Assembly (NCBI GenBank): GCA_036320915.1
Contig: JAXBDG010000015.1
Coordinates: 310,001-374,000, forward strand
Reading direction: 5' to 3'
Source: Linnemannia elongata
Taxonomy: Eukaryota; Mortierellomycota; Mortierellomycetes; Mortierellales; Mortierellaceae
DNA length: 64,000 bases
Part shown: positions 21,903 to 33,542 of the stretch, one piece after another
Position numbering within the stretch: the first letter of the stretch is position 1
Layout: each line of letters opens with the position of its first letter
Position numbers and translations under genes: made by a program
The notes under the pieces: generated by a model
The model's database searches: none
What the model saw: only the letters and a program-made list of their open reading frames with translations
What the model was told of the DNA's origin: nothing

Positions 21903-24900
21903 CTAATGACCACCTCCGCCTGCTCCTCGAGCAAGTTCCGGCCCGCCAACCTCAATATCGACCTCTACCTCGACCTCTTCATCATCATCGACCTCAAGCT
22001 GCGGATCCTCCGTGATTGAAACAAGGTCCTCACTCGGCCGACGGCTATGGCTCAGGAACACGTTCCCATGACTATGAGACGAAGTACTGTTGGTGTCAAA
22101 CACAGCCTCGTCCTCCCCTAGATCCTTGGGCATGTGTTCCGTAAATAGTGTTCGGACTCTCTCTGTACTGACACCTGGTTCTACTGCAGACGTTGGCAAT
22201 ACAGGCGCACTCGCTGCTGCAGCCGCTGCGGCTGCAGACAGGACATCATGATGAATCTCCGTGATGCTTCCAGACCGAGGCTCCGTAGTCCCAGAGGCAA
22301 ACCCAACAGAAGGCTGTAACCGTGGGCTTAAGAAACCCTCAGTGAGTGTTGGGACGGCTCCTGCTCCTAGTGCCGCTGCTGTGGAGGTTGTTGTAGGGTT
22401 GGCTCCAAAGGGGTGGACCACTGCTGCTCGGATGGTATCCTCACTCTCGCCACTGGCATTGTCCGAATCTTCATCGTCCTCATCCATCATACCCACACTC
22501 GTCGCCCGACCTTCACGACTCTGCGGCCGCCGCTCAGACGAGACCATCAACAGACCCTCCATATCCTCGCTCACGGGCCCTGTCTCATCATCATCATCAT
22601 CACCATCATCGTCGTCCTCTTCATCCTCTTCATCCTCATCCTCATCATCATCCCCCTCATCATCATCACCCAGTCCCCCAAGAGCTCCTTTATAAACTCC
22701 CGACATTTCCATCAACCGTTTCCGGTTCTTCTCCTTAATCGCCTCAAAGTCTAGCTCCTCAAGATCAGCACCCTCAAAGAGGTACAGATTAGGTTCCTTG
22801 AACGTCCAAGCGGCGCGACCACCGGTCCCAGACCCATCCATGTTGGTATTCTTGTCCATGTCGGGCACGTTCGAAGTTCCTCCAGGCAGCTTGTCGTGCT
22901 TGAGTTCCCAGCCGACCATACGGCAAAGTTCTGCCACAATCGTGTCACAGTTGCCCAGTAGCTGCACATCAAAGTCCATCTGGTGGTTCGGCGTGCGGTT
23001 GATCAAAATTTGGGGCACAGTGTTCGGCAATTGATCTACAAATGAATGGTTGTTGCAAAGAAAAAAAGGTCGATGAGTAACTGTGTTACATAAAATTACA
23101 TCCACAAGTGTCAAAGCAATGAAAGAAAACGGATCCAACTTACGCATGATGTCACTGACGGGGGCAACTTTGAGACTGGATCCAATGACAATCAAAAGAT
23201 CGACCAACTCCCGGTCCTCCGCCAATGACCGATCAAAGATCTGAGGCAGTTTTTCGCCAAAGAACACAATGTCCGGTTTCATCAGCGCCCGGTTATCGTC
23301 ATCCTCCTCCTCTGAGTCGTCGTCGTCATCGTCAAAGTCGAACTTGGCCTTGGATCTTTTGCGGGCCTTGGGTGGTGGGGTTGGCTTCTTGCAGACTTTA
23401 CAGTAGGCCACCTCCTGTTTGAAAATTGAGTCCTTGATCTCATCTCCTTGCACTTGGTTCTTGCACCGCACACAGCTTGCCGTGGCGAAGGAACCTATTT
23501 ATGAATCACATAGCAGCCATGAAGCGTTAGAAGGATATCGTTTAGAGAATCAATATCATCCAGCAAACATATTGCCTCAAAAATACAAACATACCATGGC
23601 ACTGCAGCACGCTGTGAATTCCAGCCTTCTGCTCTAAGGTATCGATGTTTTGTGTGTAGTTACGGAGCAGCTTTCCTTGATCCTCCAGCAGTTTGATAAA
23701 GTAATGACTGGGACTTGGTGTAAAATTGCTTGGAAAGATCTCTCGTGCAAATGAATAAAAGATCTCGGGACGTTCCCGAAAGAAATCCAGGTCAAACATC
23801 TGCTGAGGGTCGTCCAGTTCGAATTCCGAGAGACGGGAGTAGATACCGTCCTTAGAACGAAAGTCTGGAATACCGCAAGAGACAGATACTCCTGCTCCTG
23901 TCAGGACCATGATCCGCTTGGAATTCTTTAGCAGCTCCACGACGTGTTGCAGTGAGTGAACGTAGTCCAATCTCTTGCGCTTCCGCAAAACCCTCCGGAT
24001 ACGATCTGATGCAGCTACGAGGAGGTCCTGTTCTGTAAAGTGGTCTGGAATCTCAAGCTAAACAAAGCACAGCAAAAATGCCAAAAGAAAATAAAGTTTA
24101 CGTACCATTTTCAGCAAAAAGAAAAAGAAAAAGAAATGTGGTCGGCTAATTGTTAGAATTAATTCGTCGTGCTTTTACATGAAGACAATAAATGAAAACT
24201 TACTGCGTCAGGTATCGTGAGCAGAAGAAGCTTCTTGGCCGTGTATATTCCTGACACGACGTACTTGCGGATCACAAACTCCATGCCTATGGAGAACATA
24301 AAGCGCGCGTATTATTAGAATGCTGAGTTTATATTTCACACAATGCCCGAATGGCTATACTTAACATTACCGTTGTTCCTAACCATGCGAGGTCATTGGC
24401 ATGATCAAGTTCATGATGTGCTTACCTCGCATCCTGGCGTCGTGTAGAAGCTCCTCTGCTTCCTCTGCTGTCATGCGATCCTCGCACAATGGGTCCACAT
24501 CGATGTAAGGACTTCCTTCATGCTCCAGTTCAAAATCGCTGTCTCCCATAGCAATATTCTCAACATCGATCTCGCCCATCGAATCTGATCCATATTCATC
24601 CTCGCTTCCTGAACTGTAGACGAATGCCTCCTGGGAGGCCAAATCTCCTGACAGGATCCCCTCTTCGTCGTCAAAGTCATCGCCGACGCCGCTTAATTGT
24701 GCCTCTATTCCTCGTGAGCTTGAGAGATGATGATGCTCGTCATCGTCTGAACTCGTCACCATGGCTTCCAAATTCCTCGTATGACTTCCTACGATTGTGT
24801 CCGCGGGGACGGTTGCTCCAGAGAGAGCGGTACCAGGCTCAGGCTCGGCTGCTGCTGCTGCTGCTGCTTTGAAAGCAAGTGGATCTGGGCTGGTCTGACG

Positions 24901-25581
24901 CGATCCTGGTCGACTGGTGATCACGCCCATGGCGCGCTCTGCTAATGTGGCTTTGTTCAGTGTCGGTGTACCCAGGTTCAAGTTGCCAAGCGAGTTCTCT
25001 CCTGGCTTAGAGAGACTGTCAAGGATCGCCGTCGCGCTCTTGGAGAAAGAAGGAGAGGTGGGTCTGAAAGGAGGCGAGTTCGCTCCAAAGGACGGAGATG
25101 TAGGCCTGAACGCTGGAGAGAGAGGTCTATTGTCATCCAGCTTGCGAGACTTGATCTGCGTAGGTGCGTTGGTGACGGGCGAGTATCTCTTCTCTGATGT
25201 CGAGGGGGCGGTAGAGGGCAACGAAGGCTCCAGGAGGGGCGAGGTCTGGGGCGAGGTGACGTCCTCGATCGTATCCCTGGAGGCCCTATAGTTGTTGTCT
25301 AGCCTTGGGGCGAGAGGAGGAGATGTCTTTGATTTTTTGCTCGGTGGCAACGAATGGCTATTGGGCGAACCGTCGTCGAGGTGGTGCGAGTCCTGACCCG
25401 TGGCAGAGTGGTCGTCTGTCCTTTTCCTGTTGACGGGCGACTCTGGCCTGTTAGTCTGCAGGTCGTGTGGCACCTTGAGGTTTATATTGTTGATGTTGGC
25501 TGTGTCTTCGGCGGCGGTGGTGACTTGGGGGTATTGCGGCCGAGAAGGACCCTGTGCAGGGTCAGGCTGCTGACTGGACAT
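21903..25581 (-). CDS. SIR2: Sir2-family NAD-dependent protein deacetylase (SIRT1/Hst1 class)
   Basis: Five exons (25581-24426, 24286-24204, 24057-23595, 23494-23144, 23035-21903) join in phase to 1061 aa. A 380-residue Ser/Pro-rich disordered N-terminus is followed by a helical segment (GMEFVIRKYVVSGIYTAKKL) typical of nuclear sirtuins. The catalytic core has GAGVSVSCGIPDFRS, NIDTLE, catalytic His567 (VLQCHG), two zinc CxxC pairs (CVRC, CKVC), KPDIVFFGE, GSSLKVAPV and PQILINR. The C-terminus is long and acidic. Expected role: histone deacetylation and silencing in the nucleus, using NAD+. Oddity: right after the second CxxC there is an insertion with a basic cluster (KARKRSKAK) and a run of about 17 mostly acidic residues. 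It is divergent from TMA16 across about 500 bp. Confidence 0.93.
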
Positions 25582-26087
25582 TGTTCGTAGGTCCTTTTTT
25601 GTTGCAGGAGAAGGTGTGAGTTAATTAGGGTTGTGTGAAAATAACGAAGGAGAGGTGACAGAAAGGTTATGATGAACCTTGACGGAGTTGTGTGATTTGA
25701 AGGGAAAGGGAAAGGAAAGGAACAAAAGTGATCTAGTGACGAACAAAAGGGGTGTGATGATGGAAGAGAGGGAGGGAGGGAGGGGGTGAGTTCAGTTTGT
25801 CTCTTGTCCACCCAATAGTGCTGTGGTGTGAACGACTGTGGTCTCTGGGTTCGAAACGCGTCCAGCGTGAGGAGGACGGGCTGCAACTCCCACTTGTCCC
25901 CGTGACTGTGTCTCTGATATCCCATGCGATATATATCAATTCTTCTGCGTCATTTCCACGGTAAAAACAAAAATAACCCAAAAAAAAAAAAGAAAAGAAA
26001 AAAGACACCTTGTCAACACACCACAACAACTGCTACACCTTTCAACTTCCCCCTTCGACTCGGACAGACAGGAAGAAACAAGCAACA
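25582..26087. promoter_or_regulatory. divergent promoter region SIR2 / TMA16
   Basis: A 506-bp region between the two ATGs. It holds an ACGCGT at 25856-25861 and an A-rich run at 25978-26001 upstream of TMA16; purine-rich DNA near SIR2 (CT-rich on its coding strand) looks like its leader. A single tRNA B-box-like GGTTCGAAACG at 25848 has no matching A box. Confidence 0.4.
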
Positions 26088-26949
26088 ATGGTGTCCAACA
26101 ACAAGCGCCACACGATGAAGTCCATCAAGAACAAGGACATGATTCACCCCTCTTCTAGAAAGGCCCAGCAGGTTATGCGTGTTGTCCTTCGTAAGGACCG
26201 TCTCGAGCACCGTCAAAAGGTCCGCACCAACAACTCCTTCTCGACCTCTGAGCGTGTCCTCTGGTTCCGCCATGCTGTCCCCGAGGACGTCAAGACGCTG
26301 ACCCGCGAGGAGCAGCATGCCCTGATCGAGGAGTACCTTGCCCGCTACAACGAGGAATACAATTCCCTCGTTGCTCTCCACCGCCCAGGAAAGGTTCGCC
26401 CAAAGGCTGCCCGCGAGGATATGCTGGCTGCTTTCATTGCCAATGAGCGTCGGGAGTATGCCTCTGGATTCGGTACGTTTGCACCTTTGTTTTTCTTGCA
26501 ATGGAGGGTTGTTTGTGGCATGCCCGTGTTTATTTGGGCGGAATGATGCTCTCTCACACATTTGGGTCTAGTCTTTTTCAATATGATGATATTCGCATTA
26601 ATGCTACTTTAACCCAGCTCAATTCGATCTGTAATGAGATTAAGCGTCAATCACTGAACAAAAAGACAAAAGACACCAAGTGAGAGAGTCCATGGAGCCA
26701 TGGAAGGATTTGCAGTCGATTGGACTTGAATAGCCATGCTAACGATCTGAATAATTGTCTTGTCTTTTTGTAGAAATTCCTGACTTTTCGAGCCCCAAGA
26801 ACGTTACTATCCTCCGCGAGTGGGATGGCGATTTGAACTCTCTCAACCGTATCAAGATGATCCGCCTGAACGACCCCAGCTATGTCGCCAAGATGACTCC
26901 TTCTGCCCCTGTCCCCAAGGCCCAGGAGAGCTCTGCCATGCAGGAGTAA
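26088..26949 (+). CDS. TMA16: TMA16-like ribosome-biogenesis/translation machinery protein
   Basis: Two exons (26088-26472, 26774-26949) join in phase 1 to 186 aa. The layout matches the TMA16 family (yeast Tma16, human C4orf43): IHPSSRKAQQVMRVVLRKD near the start, LWFRHAVPED, a helix HALIEEYLARYNEEYNSL, then FEIPDFSSPKN and ILREWDGDLNSLNRIKMIRL. TMA16 associates with pre-60S ribosomal particles in the nucleolus. The start context is AACAATGG. Length is normal for the family. It shares a promoter region with SIR2. Confidence 0.9.
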
Positions 26950-27893
26950 AACGCAATCCTGGATCGATCTCTGTCTGTTGTCCGATCGAGCCCCTTCATA
27001 CCCCACTTCTCCCCTCTCCTTCGCAACTCTCTTTGTTATCAGTCCTTACACACTTACTTTTTCGTATTCTCTTTTGTACCATATCTACCTCAGCATATCA
27101 CATCTCATCTCTCTTTTTTTGCGTCACTTGTCATTCCTTTCATTGCAGCAGCATTTCTAATACATTGTACTTTAGTAAAAAGTTCTTTCACACTTTCGAA
27201 ATCATGAAAACCCTTTACTTCTTGATGATCGACACGGATGCGCTTGTACCCTTATTGTTCTCCTCGTCCGATTACAAATCTTTTGAGAGGACGTAAACCC
27301 TTCTTTTCAATGGCGACGACCCTCTCTGGTGAGCAGTTTCCTTGATTCATGATCGATTGGCTGGCATCCTCTTCGCGAGCCGTTGAACGTTCTGAGCACA
27401 CTTTTGAGGAAGATACGTCTGACTTTGTCAGCGTTTCATGTGAGCAGCAAGATCAATTACGAAAGAGAGATGCGCAAAGGGGTGGTCCTATTGACAAGAA
27501 GATTAGTTTTCGCGCAGAAAGAAATAATTAAGTGGACGGAGATAGGTAAAGACGGCATGAATGGGATCACCGCTTGTCTATGCCGCCGTTGAGATAGATC
27601 CTGAATAGGGCGTACAAAAATAGCAGAAGCATCTCTTCTAGAGGGAGGGCAATACGAAAGATATTTGATGAGCACCATTGGGTCCGCCTTGCAACAATTG
27701 AGAGGGAGGGAAGGATGGAAGGGCAAAGGACGGACGGAACAATTACTGTGAGCAATTGAATTCTTGTGCTTCCTTCGCAACCTGTTATTGTTGTTATTGT
27801 TGTTGTTGTTGATGATGCCTGGGGGTGTTTAGATGAGCATCTGGCTTTGTCGCCCTGTTGAAATATGGCCACAGACTGAGCCTTTTTTTCTTT

Positions 27894-27928
<35 letters not shown>

Positions 27929-28436
27929 CATTGACCACAATGAAGAGAAGAGCATTATCTACCTTCGCCTTGTGTGTATTCAACAACCGATTCGTTCTTT
28001 CTTTCTTTTGCAGCCTGTCCGGCCAGTAGCGTTTTCTTTAAATTGTTCTTCTATCCCTTTTCTCCCATCTCTCCCTCTCTCCCTCTGTCTCTCTCTCTCT
28101 CGCACGGGCTCATAACGAGGAAAAAGACTCTAATGAAAAGAATACAGGTGGATTCTTGCTCACCCCTTCCTTTCCTTCCCTCTCACTCATTCAGCCTGCA
28201 ACTAGTTCAATACCTACCCATCTCGACAGCCTAATTACATAAACATCATCTCTTCCTTCCTTCCATCAGACTCATCCCACCTCCTCCCTTCCTTCCTTCC
28301 CTTTCTTCCTTCTTCCCTGTCCCTCCTTCACCCTTCCTTACTTTTAAACCCCTCCTCTTTCTTCTTTCAACTTCCACTCTTTCGTTTGTCCCTCGTTCCT
28401 TTGCTCATTCGAGCAAACAAACATCTTCATTCCACC
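26950..28436. other. intergenic, TMA16 to FAD monooxygenase
   Basis: About 1.5 kb. CT-rich on the plus strand, particularly 28050-28380 (TCCCTCTC and CCTTCC repeats) just before the monooxygenase start, which fits a fungal leader. A T33 run lies at 27896-27928. Short frames here show no protein features. Confidence 0.5.
27896..27928. repeat. 33-nt T homopolymer
   Basis: Thirty-three consecutive T in the spacer upstream of the monooxygenase gene. Confidence 0.9.
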
Positions 28437-31027
28437 ATGCCAATGGACGACCATGAGTTCGCCTTCCACCTTGCGGAAGCAGAACACCCTATCAGTGGCC
28501 GCAGAAACGTGCCCCATGTTCTTATTTCCGGTGGTGGACTGGGAGGTCTGATGCTTGCCCTTCTCTTGGAGAAGGCTGGCATCTCATATCTGGTCCTCGA
28601 GCGAGCTAAAGAGGTCAAGCCGCTAGGTTAGTGATCAAGCCGCCCTTGCTTGATCTTTATCAATTCCAGGCACACACCTCACATCAAATGCCTCGTCGTA
28701 CTCGCACAAAATCTTAAATCACAACGCAACTCACTCCTCATTCACATCCCCTTTCTCACTTATTCTTTGCTTCAAATGGTCATTCTAGGTGCTGTGATGG
28801 CACTATCCTCGGGGGTGCTTGGCATCTTTGAGCAACTGCACTTGTTCGAGGGCCTCATGGGAGTATCCAAGCCGATCAACGACTTTAAATTCTTCTCCAA
28901 CGACCTCAAGAGTATCGGCCACCTCAAGGGCAAAGAAGAGAAAGACCAGTACGTTCCACTCTCTCATATTCTCCCCCAAATCAATTATTCGCCCTTCTCG
29001 TTCCTATCGTTGCTCTTCCCCAATTTTCGCACTTGTTTCTGCCGTCGGTCGTCTAATTGTCTTCAAACCCCTTCAAGCGCCTCTTCCCTTCATCTCTCAT
29101 GCTGACTAAAAAAGCCAATGTACTTTGTTTTCTATGTTGTTTTTTTCTTGTCTCGTAGAACTGGATACGAGAGGCTAGTGTTTCCTCGCCCTGAACTCTA
29201 CGATCTCCTCTTGGCAAAGATCCCAGCCGAAAAAATTCATCTCTCGAAAAAAGTGGTTGCCATGATCCAGGACGAGGATGCTGTCGCCGTGCGGTGTCAG
29301 GACAAGTCTGTCTATGTTGCTGACATCTTGGTCGGAGCCGATGGTGCATACAGTGGAGTACGGCAGAGTCTATACAGCAGACTCGAGAAGGAAAAGCTTT
29401 TGCCTGAATGCGACAAACGGTCGCTGAACAAGGGTTACTTTTGTTTGGTGGGAACAACGGACAGACTCGATCCTGTGAGGTTCCCGCAGCTCAGGGAGGT
29501 TTACTCGGATGCCTCGTGCATGATATCTGACAACTCTCCTCACTCGGTAAGAAACAGCGTTTTTCTATTGTTGCTTTTCTCTCTGACATAGTTTCCATTG
29601 ATAACAGAAGCTTCGGCAGATTTATTATTTGGTACACAAACGATGTAACATACAAAGTACCTTTGGTAAAGTACGCCCCCGAAAGTTAACCTTGGTTCAA
29701 CATTCCTCCAATTTTCCGCTCATGCTTATCATATCTCTTTTTGCCTTCAGTGGAGTACATTCTCGGTGCCGGGCGATAGAGTGTGCTGGAATTTGGTCAT
29801 TCAATTGACTGCCAAAGAATCCGAGGAGGAACAGTTTAGGAATTCGGAGTGGGGCCCCGAAGCTAATGAGTCGATGATCAAGAGCGTGGCTCACTTCAAG
29901 ACGCCCTACGGCACATTGGGAGAGCTCATCAACGCCACACCGAAGGAGACTGTTTCTCGAGTTTTTCTGGAGGATATGCTGTATCAGACATGGCACCATG
30001 ACAGAACGGTGCTCATAGGCGATGGTATGCAATTGGAAAGACTGAATCGACAACATTTGGGACCTCGTCTGGCTTGCTGGGTAACATGGGTTGAAACTAA
30101 CAGTAATCCCTTCTTCCTCGGCTACTTTTGCGTTCTTGTGCCCCACCTGTGATTATTCACCCTCACTTGGCTCGATCTTGAACTGTCTCATAACATATTC
30201 TTTCTTTATATCTAAAGCATGCCACAAGGTAAGAGAGCAATGCCAAGCGAATATTCGCTAGCTGATTGGATTTATGATATTCACTGCGTTTTTCACCCCA
30301 TGTGAGAGATTCAACATTTGCTCATCGCGCTCACTATTTATCGTAACTCACATTTCTTCATGTCTCTGATTTATTGAACACAAACCACCACAGTTACTCC
30401 CGAGCACAGGACAAGGATGTGTGAACGCAATGCAAGATGCGGCAGTCCTCGCTAACTGTCTATATGATATGAAGACAACCTCGATCGAGGACGTCAAGGC
30501 GGCTTTGGAGGACTACCAGGAACAACGCTTCGAGCATGTCAAGACTCAGTACGAGGCCAGTCAATGGAACGCCAAAGTCATCTATGGCCATGTACGTGTG
30601 AGCCATGTTTATCGCGGTCTGACCATCCGACTGAAGTGTGCAGCGTCATACTCACAACTCCAGCGTACCGTTCACAGGTACAATCAGTTAACCATATCCT
30701 TTCCTTTTTTGTCATACCTATAGTCATTCTTGGAACGCATGCTTCGACAGGGTACGCTCAATCTGTTGCCAAAGAGTGTACACAGGAACCTATCTATCAA
30801 GGACGCAAAATACAGGTACATTTAGTGGCAACCATATCTGTGAACAATAGCAACCGTTCTTTGGACCTTCACGCAATTTGACCTCTCTGACTTTTGCTTT
30901 TATTGTTTTGGCCTGTAGACCTCAAGTGGCGTTCCTTCCTCTTGTCCCAGATCGTGGATCCCTTCCAGCGTTTCCTCAAAAACCTTCCAGGAGATACACC
31001 GAAGAGCAACAAGCGGTTCCTATTTAA
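28437..31027 (+). CDS. FAD-dependent aromatic-ring-type monooxygenase
   Basis: Eight exons: 28437-28626, 28789-28948, 29159-29546, 29751-30024, 30218-30228, 30394-30591, 30724-30815, 30919-31027. Phases close to 473 aa. The group A flavin monooxygenase signatures are in order: dinucleotide fold VLISGGGLGGLMLALLLEKAG (split here as VLISGGGLGG and LMLALLLEKAG), the DG motif VGADGAYSGVRQ, and the GD motif GDACHK followed by LLPSTGQGCVNAMQDA. It ends in a YRPQVAFLPLVPDRG block. Such enzymes hydroxylate small substrates using FAD and NAD(P)H; the substrate is unknown. Exon 5 has only 11 nt and supplies the codons of the GD motif. An alternative exon in 30660-30695 does not keep the frame and was left out. 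Confidence 0.88.
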
Positions 31028-31350
31028 TGTGTCCAGCCCTGGTCTCCGTTTCTTCTTAATAACTCATAACTGTAATAAATCCTCCCATACCCATAGAACA
31101 TACCCCTTGACAAGTTTACGGTCGCCCCCCTTCTTGATGATATCATGAAATCAGTCATTGTTGTGAACACTGATTGACGCGCGAAGAAAATAATTGATCA
31201 TATCAGCTCGCAATAATTTCAAGTGAACAGTACCATGTGAAAAGCCACTGCCTTATTTTTTAAGCTCACCCACACGGTCTCTTACTTCATACCACACACC
31301 TCTTTACACAGTAGCAGCCCCACGGCATTCACAACGACAACAGCAGCCTC
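31028..31350. other. intergenic, monooxygenase to F-box/LRR gene
   Basis: A 323-bp AT-rich spacer between a stop and a start on the same strand; it must hold the 3' end of one gene and the promoter of the next. No clear TATA box or other element is seen. Confidence 0.4.
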
Positions 31351-33327
31351 ATGGAGCCCGCAACAACGCGCTTCTTTGACGTGCCCGAGCTGGTCGATCA
31401 TCTAACCAAACACCTCGACCACCCAGGAATCACTAAACTGATGCTCACAAGTCGACGAATGCATGACCTCTGCATCCCTGCGCAATACCGCCAAATACAG
31501 CCTGGGAGGTTCTTCTATGACCGCACCACGGACTCGATCCAATCCTTTGCCAAGAACGTTCATCGTGTCCGAGAAATGCTTATCTGGCGCCATGGAATCG
31601 TCTACTACACCAACTGCGTCACCGCTTTCCTAGACCTCCTCGCCACGCAGCAATCCATCGCCACCACAGTTAGTCGCCAGACCTCACTTTCACGACCTGC
31701 TTGGCTTGCTCCACGGGATCCTCATATCTGTAAAGTGGTGCCTATCCCGCCGTTGACGCTGTTGACCAGGCTGAATTTCTTCTTTGGCCAGCAGGGCGAG
31801 TTTGAGGGGTGCCCGTACTACATGCCCAGCTATCGGGATCCCAAGGCGACTATTACCCAACTCTGCTGGCTCATTCAATCGAACCCTCACCTACTGGATG
31901 TTAAGCTGCAAGGATTCATTATTAAAGACGGTCGGGACGCTGGTCTGTTGACACGGACGATTTCAGGACTACAGAGTCTACAGAATCTCCTTGTGTTTTT
32001 TTATCAATGGGACGAGTGGGCTGGACCATGGACGTCCCGCATCGGGGTCGACTTGTTTCTTACCTGTGCGCCAACTCTTCGAACCGGAGCCGTGAAGACA
32101 GGCGAGCTATACGACGATGACATTGACGTGTTCACGGATGAGTTCGTGCTGCTATCACCAGGGGACTTGCAGTCATGGGAGAAGAGTGATGAGGAGTGCG
32201 GATTGAACACAGCAACACCACGGCGTGAGGAACCCATGTTGGGTTTAAAGACGTTATCGCTCGGGGCCTTGGCTGGGGAGACCATGGAGGAGGATATCCG
32301 ATCGGTATTCCGGCGTGCTCCGAACCTTACGGTACTCAACATATCCCCCATTCCTTCTATAATCAGCGATGTTCGACGCCTGGCACAGGATATTGCTCAG
32401 TACTGCCCAAAATTGAGCGACCTGTCGTTCCACACATTAGGAGAGGGGGCTGAAGTAGCCGGAGAGCTGTTGATATTGATCCTGAAAGCCTTGCCACCTC
32501 AACAAGTCACCCGATTCTATAGCAACTACCTTCCGTTGTTTACTGCCGAGAGCCTTGGCAACGGCGCCGAAGCAGGATCCATCTTTCGACAACACTCGGG
32601 TACCTTGCGGATGCTCTCGCTGAGTGGCTGTCGAAACATTGACAGTAAGGCAATCCAGACGATCTTGGTTCGCTGTGAGGCACTGGAGGATTTGCAGATT
32701 GCGTGGAAAACTAGAAGCAACCAACGACAACTCTGCCTACATTTGGAAGACGCTGTCGAGTTCCCATGGGGCTGTACCAAGTTGCAGAGGTTAGACCTAC
32801 GGATTGCCATTCCTGATGAGCCATTGCACCACCTTGCCGAGGGCGTAGTACCCTATTACAATCGACCCGCACCAACGATACTCTCGCTGGCAGAGACAGC
32901 GCAGTTTCAGTCACTAGGATCCTTGTACCAACAAATAGGCGCGTTGACGGAGCTTCGATCGCTCGATTTGAAAGCGGTCTTTTTCGATCCGGCCGAGAAA
33001 GGTCGTGGGATCTCTGCGCAATACACTACCTTTCCAGGACTTTTCGTACTCTGGAACAACGAGGCAGGACGACCAGGGTACCTACAGCTGTTAGGCGGCC
33101 TCACCAAGCTGGAATCATTGAGTGGACCGATCTGTGCGATGGACGAGGAGGCCAGGGTGACGATTGGGATGAATGAGGTGAGATGGATGGACCAGCATTG
33201 GCCAGCGTTAGGGAGAGGACCATTCTTTCAAGATGATGATGATGATGAGGAGGGGCTCTCAGACCCATTACTGTGGTGGAAAAGAAAGAGAGCTGGAGGG
33301 CGACTGCGGCCTACTCCTTACGAATAA
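31351..33327 (+). CDS. F-box/LRR-type protein
   Basis: Single-exon gene of 658 aa, starting MEPATTRFFDVPELVDHL, so the F-box is at the extreme N-terminus (about 5-50). Leucine-rich repeats follow; landmarks shared with the gene at 1123-3303 include CIPAQY, SNPHLLDVKLQGFIIKDGRD, LSGCRNIDSKAIQTILVRC, FPWGCTKL, VVPYYNRPAPTILSLAETAQ and LQLLGGLTKL. A C-terminal DDDDDEE tract is encoded by a GATGAT repeat. Expected role: SCF ubiquitin-ligase receptor. It is on the opposite strand and about 28 kb from its paralogues, so this is a dispersed duplicate. A transposase gene lies 215 bp downstream. Confidence 0.85.
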   Translation: MEPATTRFFDVPELVDHLTKHLDHPGITKLMLTSRRMHDLCIPAQYRQIQPGRFFYDRTTDSIQSFAKNVHRVREMLIWRHGIVYYTNCVTAFLDLLATQQSIATTVSRQTSLSRPAWLAPRDPHICKVVPIPPLTLLTRLNFFFGQQGEFEGCPYYMPSYRDPKATITQLCWLIQSNPHLLDVKLQGFIIKDGRDAGLLTRTISGLQSLQNLLVFFYQWDEWAGPWTSRIGVDLFLTCAPTLRTGAVKTGELYDDDIDVFTDEFVLLSPGDLQSWEKSDEECGLNTATPRREEPMLGLKTLSLGALAGETMEEDIRSVFRRAPNLTVLNISPIPSIISDVRRLAQDIAQYCPKLSDLSFHTLGEGAEVAGELLILILKALPPQQVTRFYSNYLPLFTAESLGNGAEAGSIFRQHSGTLRMLSLSGCRNIDSKAIQTILVRCEALEDLQIAWKTRSNQRQLCLHLEDAVEFPWGCTKLQRLDLRIAIPDEPLHHLAEGVVPYYNRPAPTILSLAETAQFQSLGSLYQQIGALTELRSLDLKAVFFDPAEKGRGISAQYTTFPGLFVLWNNEAGRPGYLQLLGGLTKLESLSGPICAMDEEARVTIGMNEVRWMDQHWPALGRGPFFQDDDDDEEGLSDPLLWWKRKRAGGRLRPTPYE

Positions 33328-33542
33328 ACGCTATCTGTGTGCCATTTTGTTTTCGTATCATAAAATGATGACCATAATAAATAATCATATTTTATGGACA
33401 AATGGCCATCCATTAATGCATCGCCTCCGCGTTCATATTTAAAGTTATCCTTAAAGATTTTTTTTTAGTGGCGCCATTCATTTGAATTCTGCTCTACGCT
33501 AAACTATGATCTACTCGTTTATTTGAGTTGAATATCAAACCT

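Noticed and set aside
22580..22680. Trinucleotide repeat array in the SIR2 3' part
   Set aside because: These are GAT/GAG-type codons of the acidic C-terminus (read from the minus strand), not a CRISPR or satellite array.
25800..25880. tRNA B-box-like GGTTCGAAACG
   Set aside because: No A box at the right distance and no cloverleaf pairing.
30660..30695. Extra monooxygenase exon between 30591 and 30724
   Set aside because: Its possible lengths (14, 34 or 41 nt) all break the frame, while direct joining gives the expected YGH/SFLERMLR sequence.
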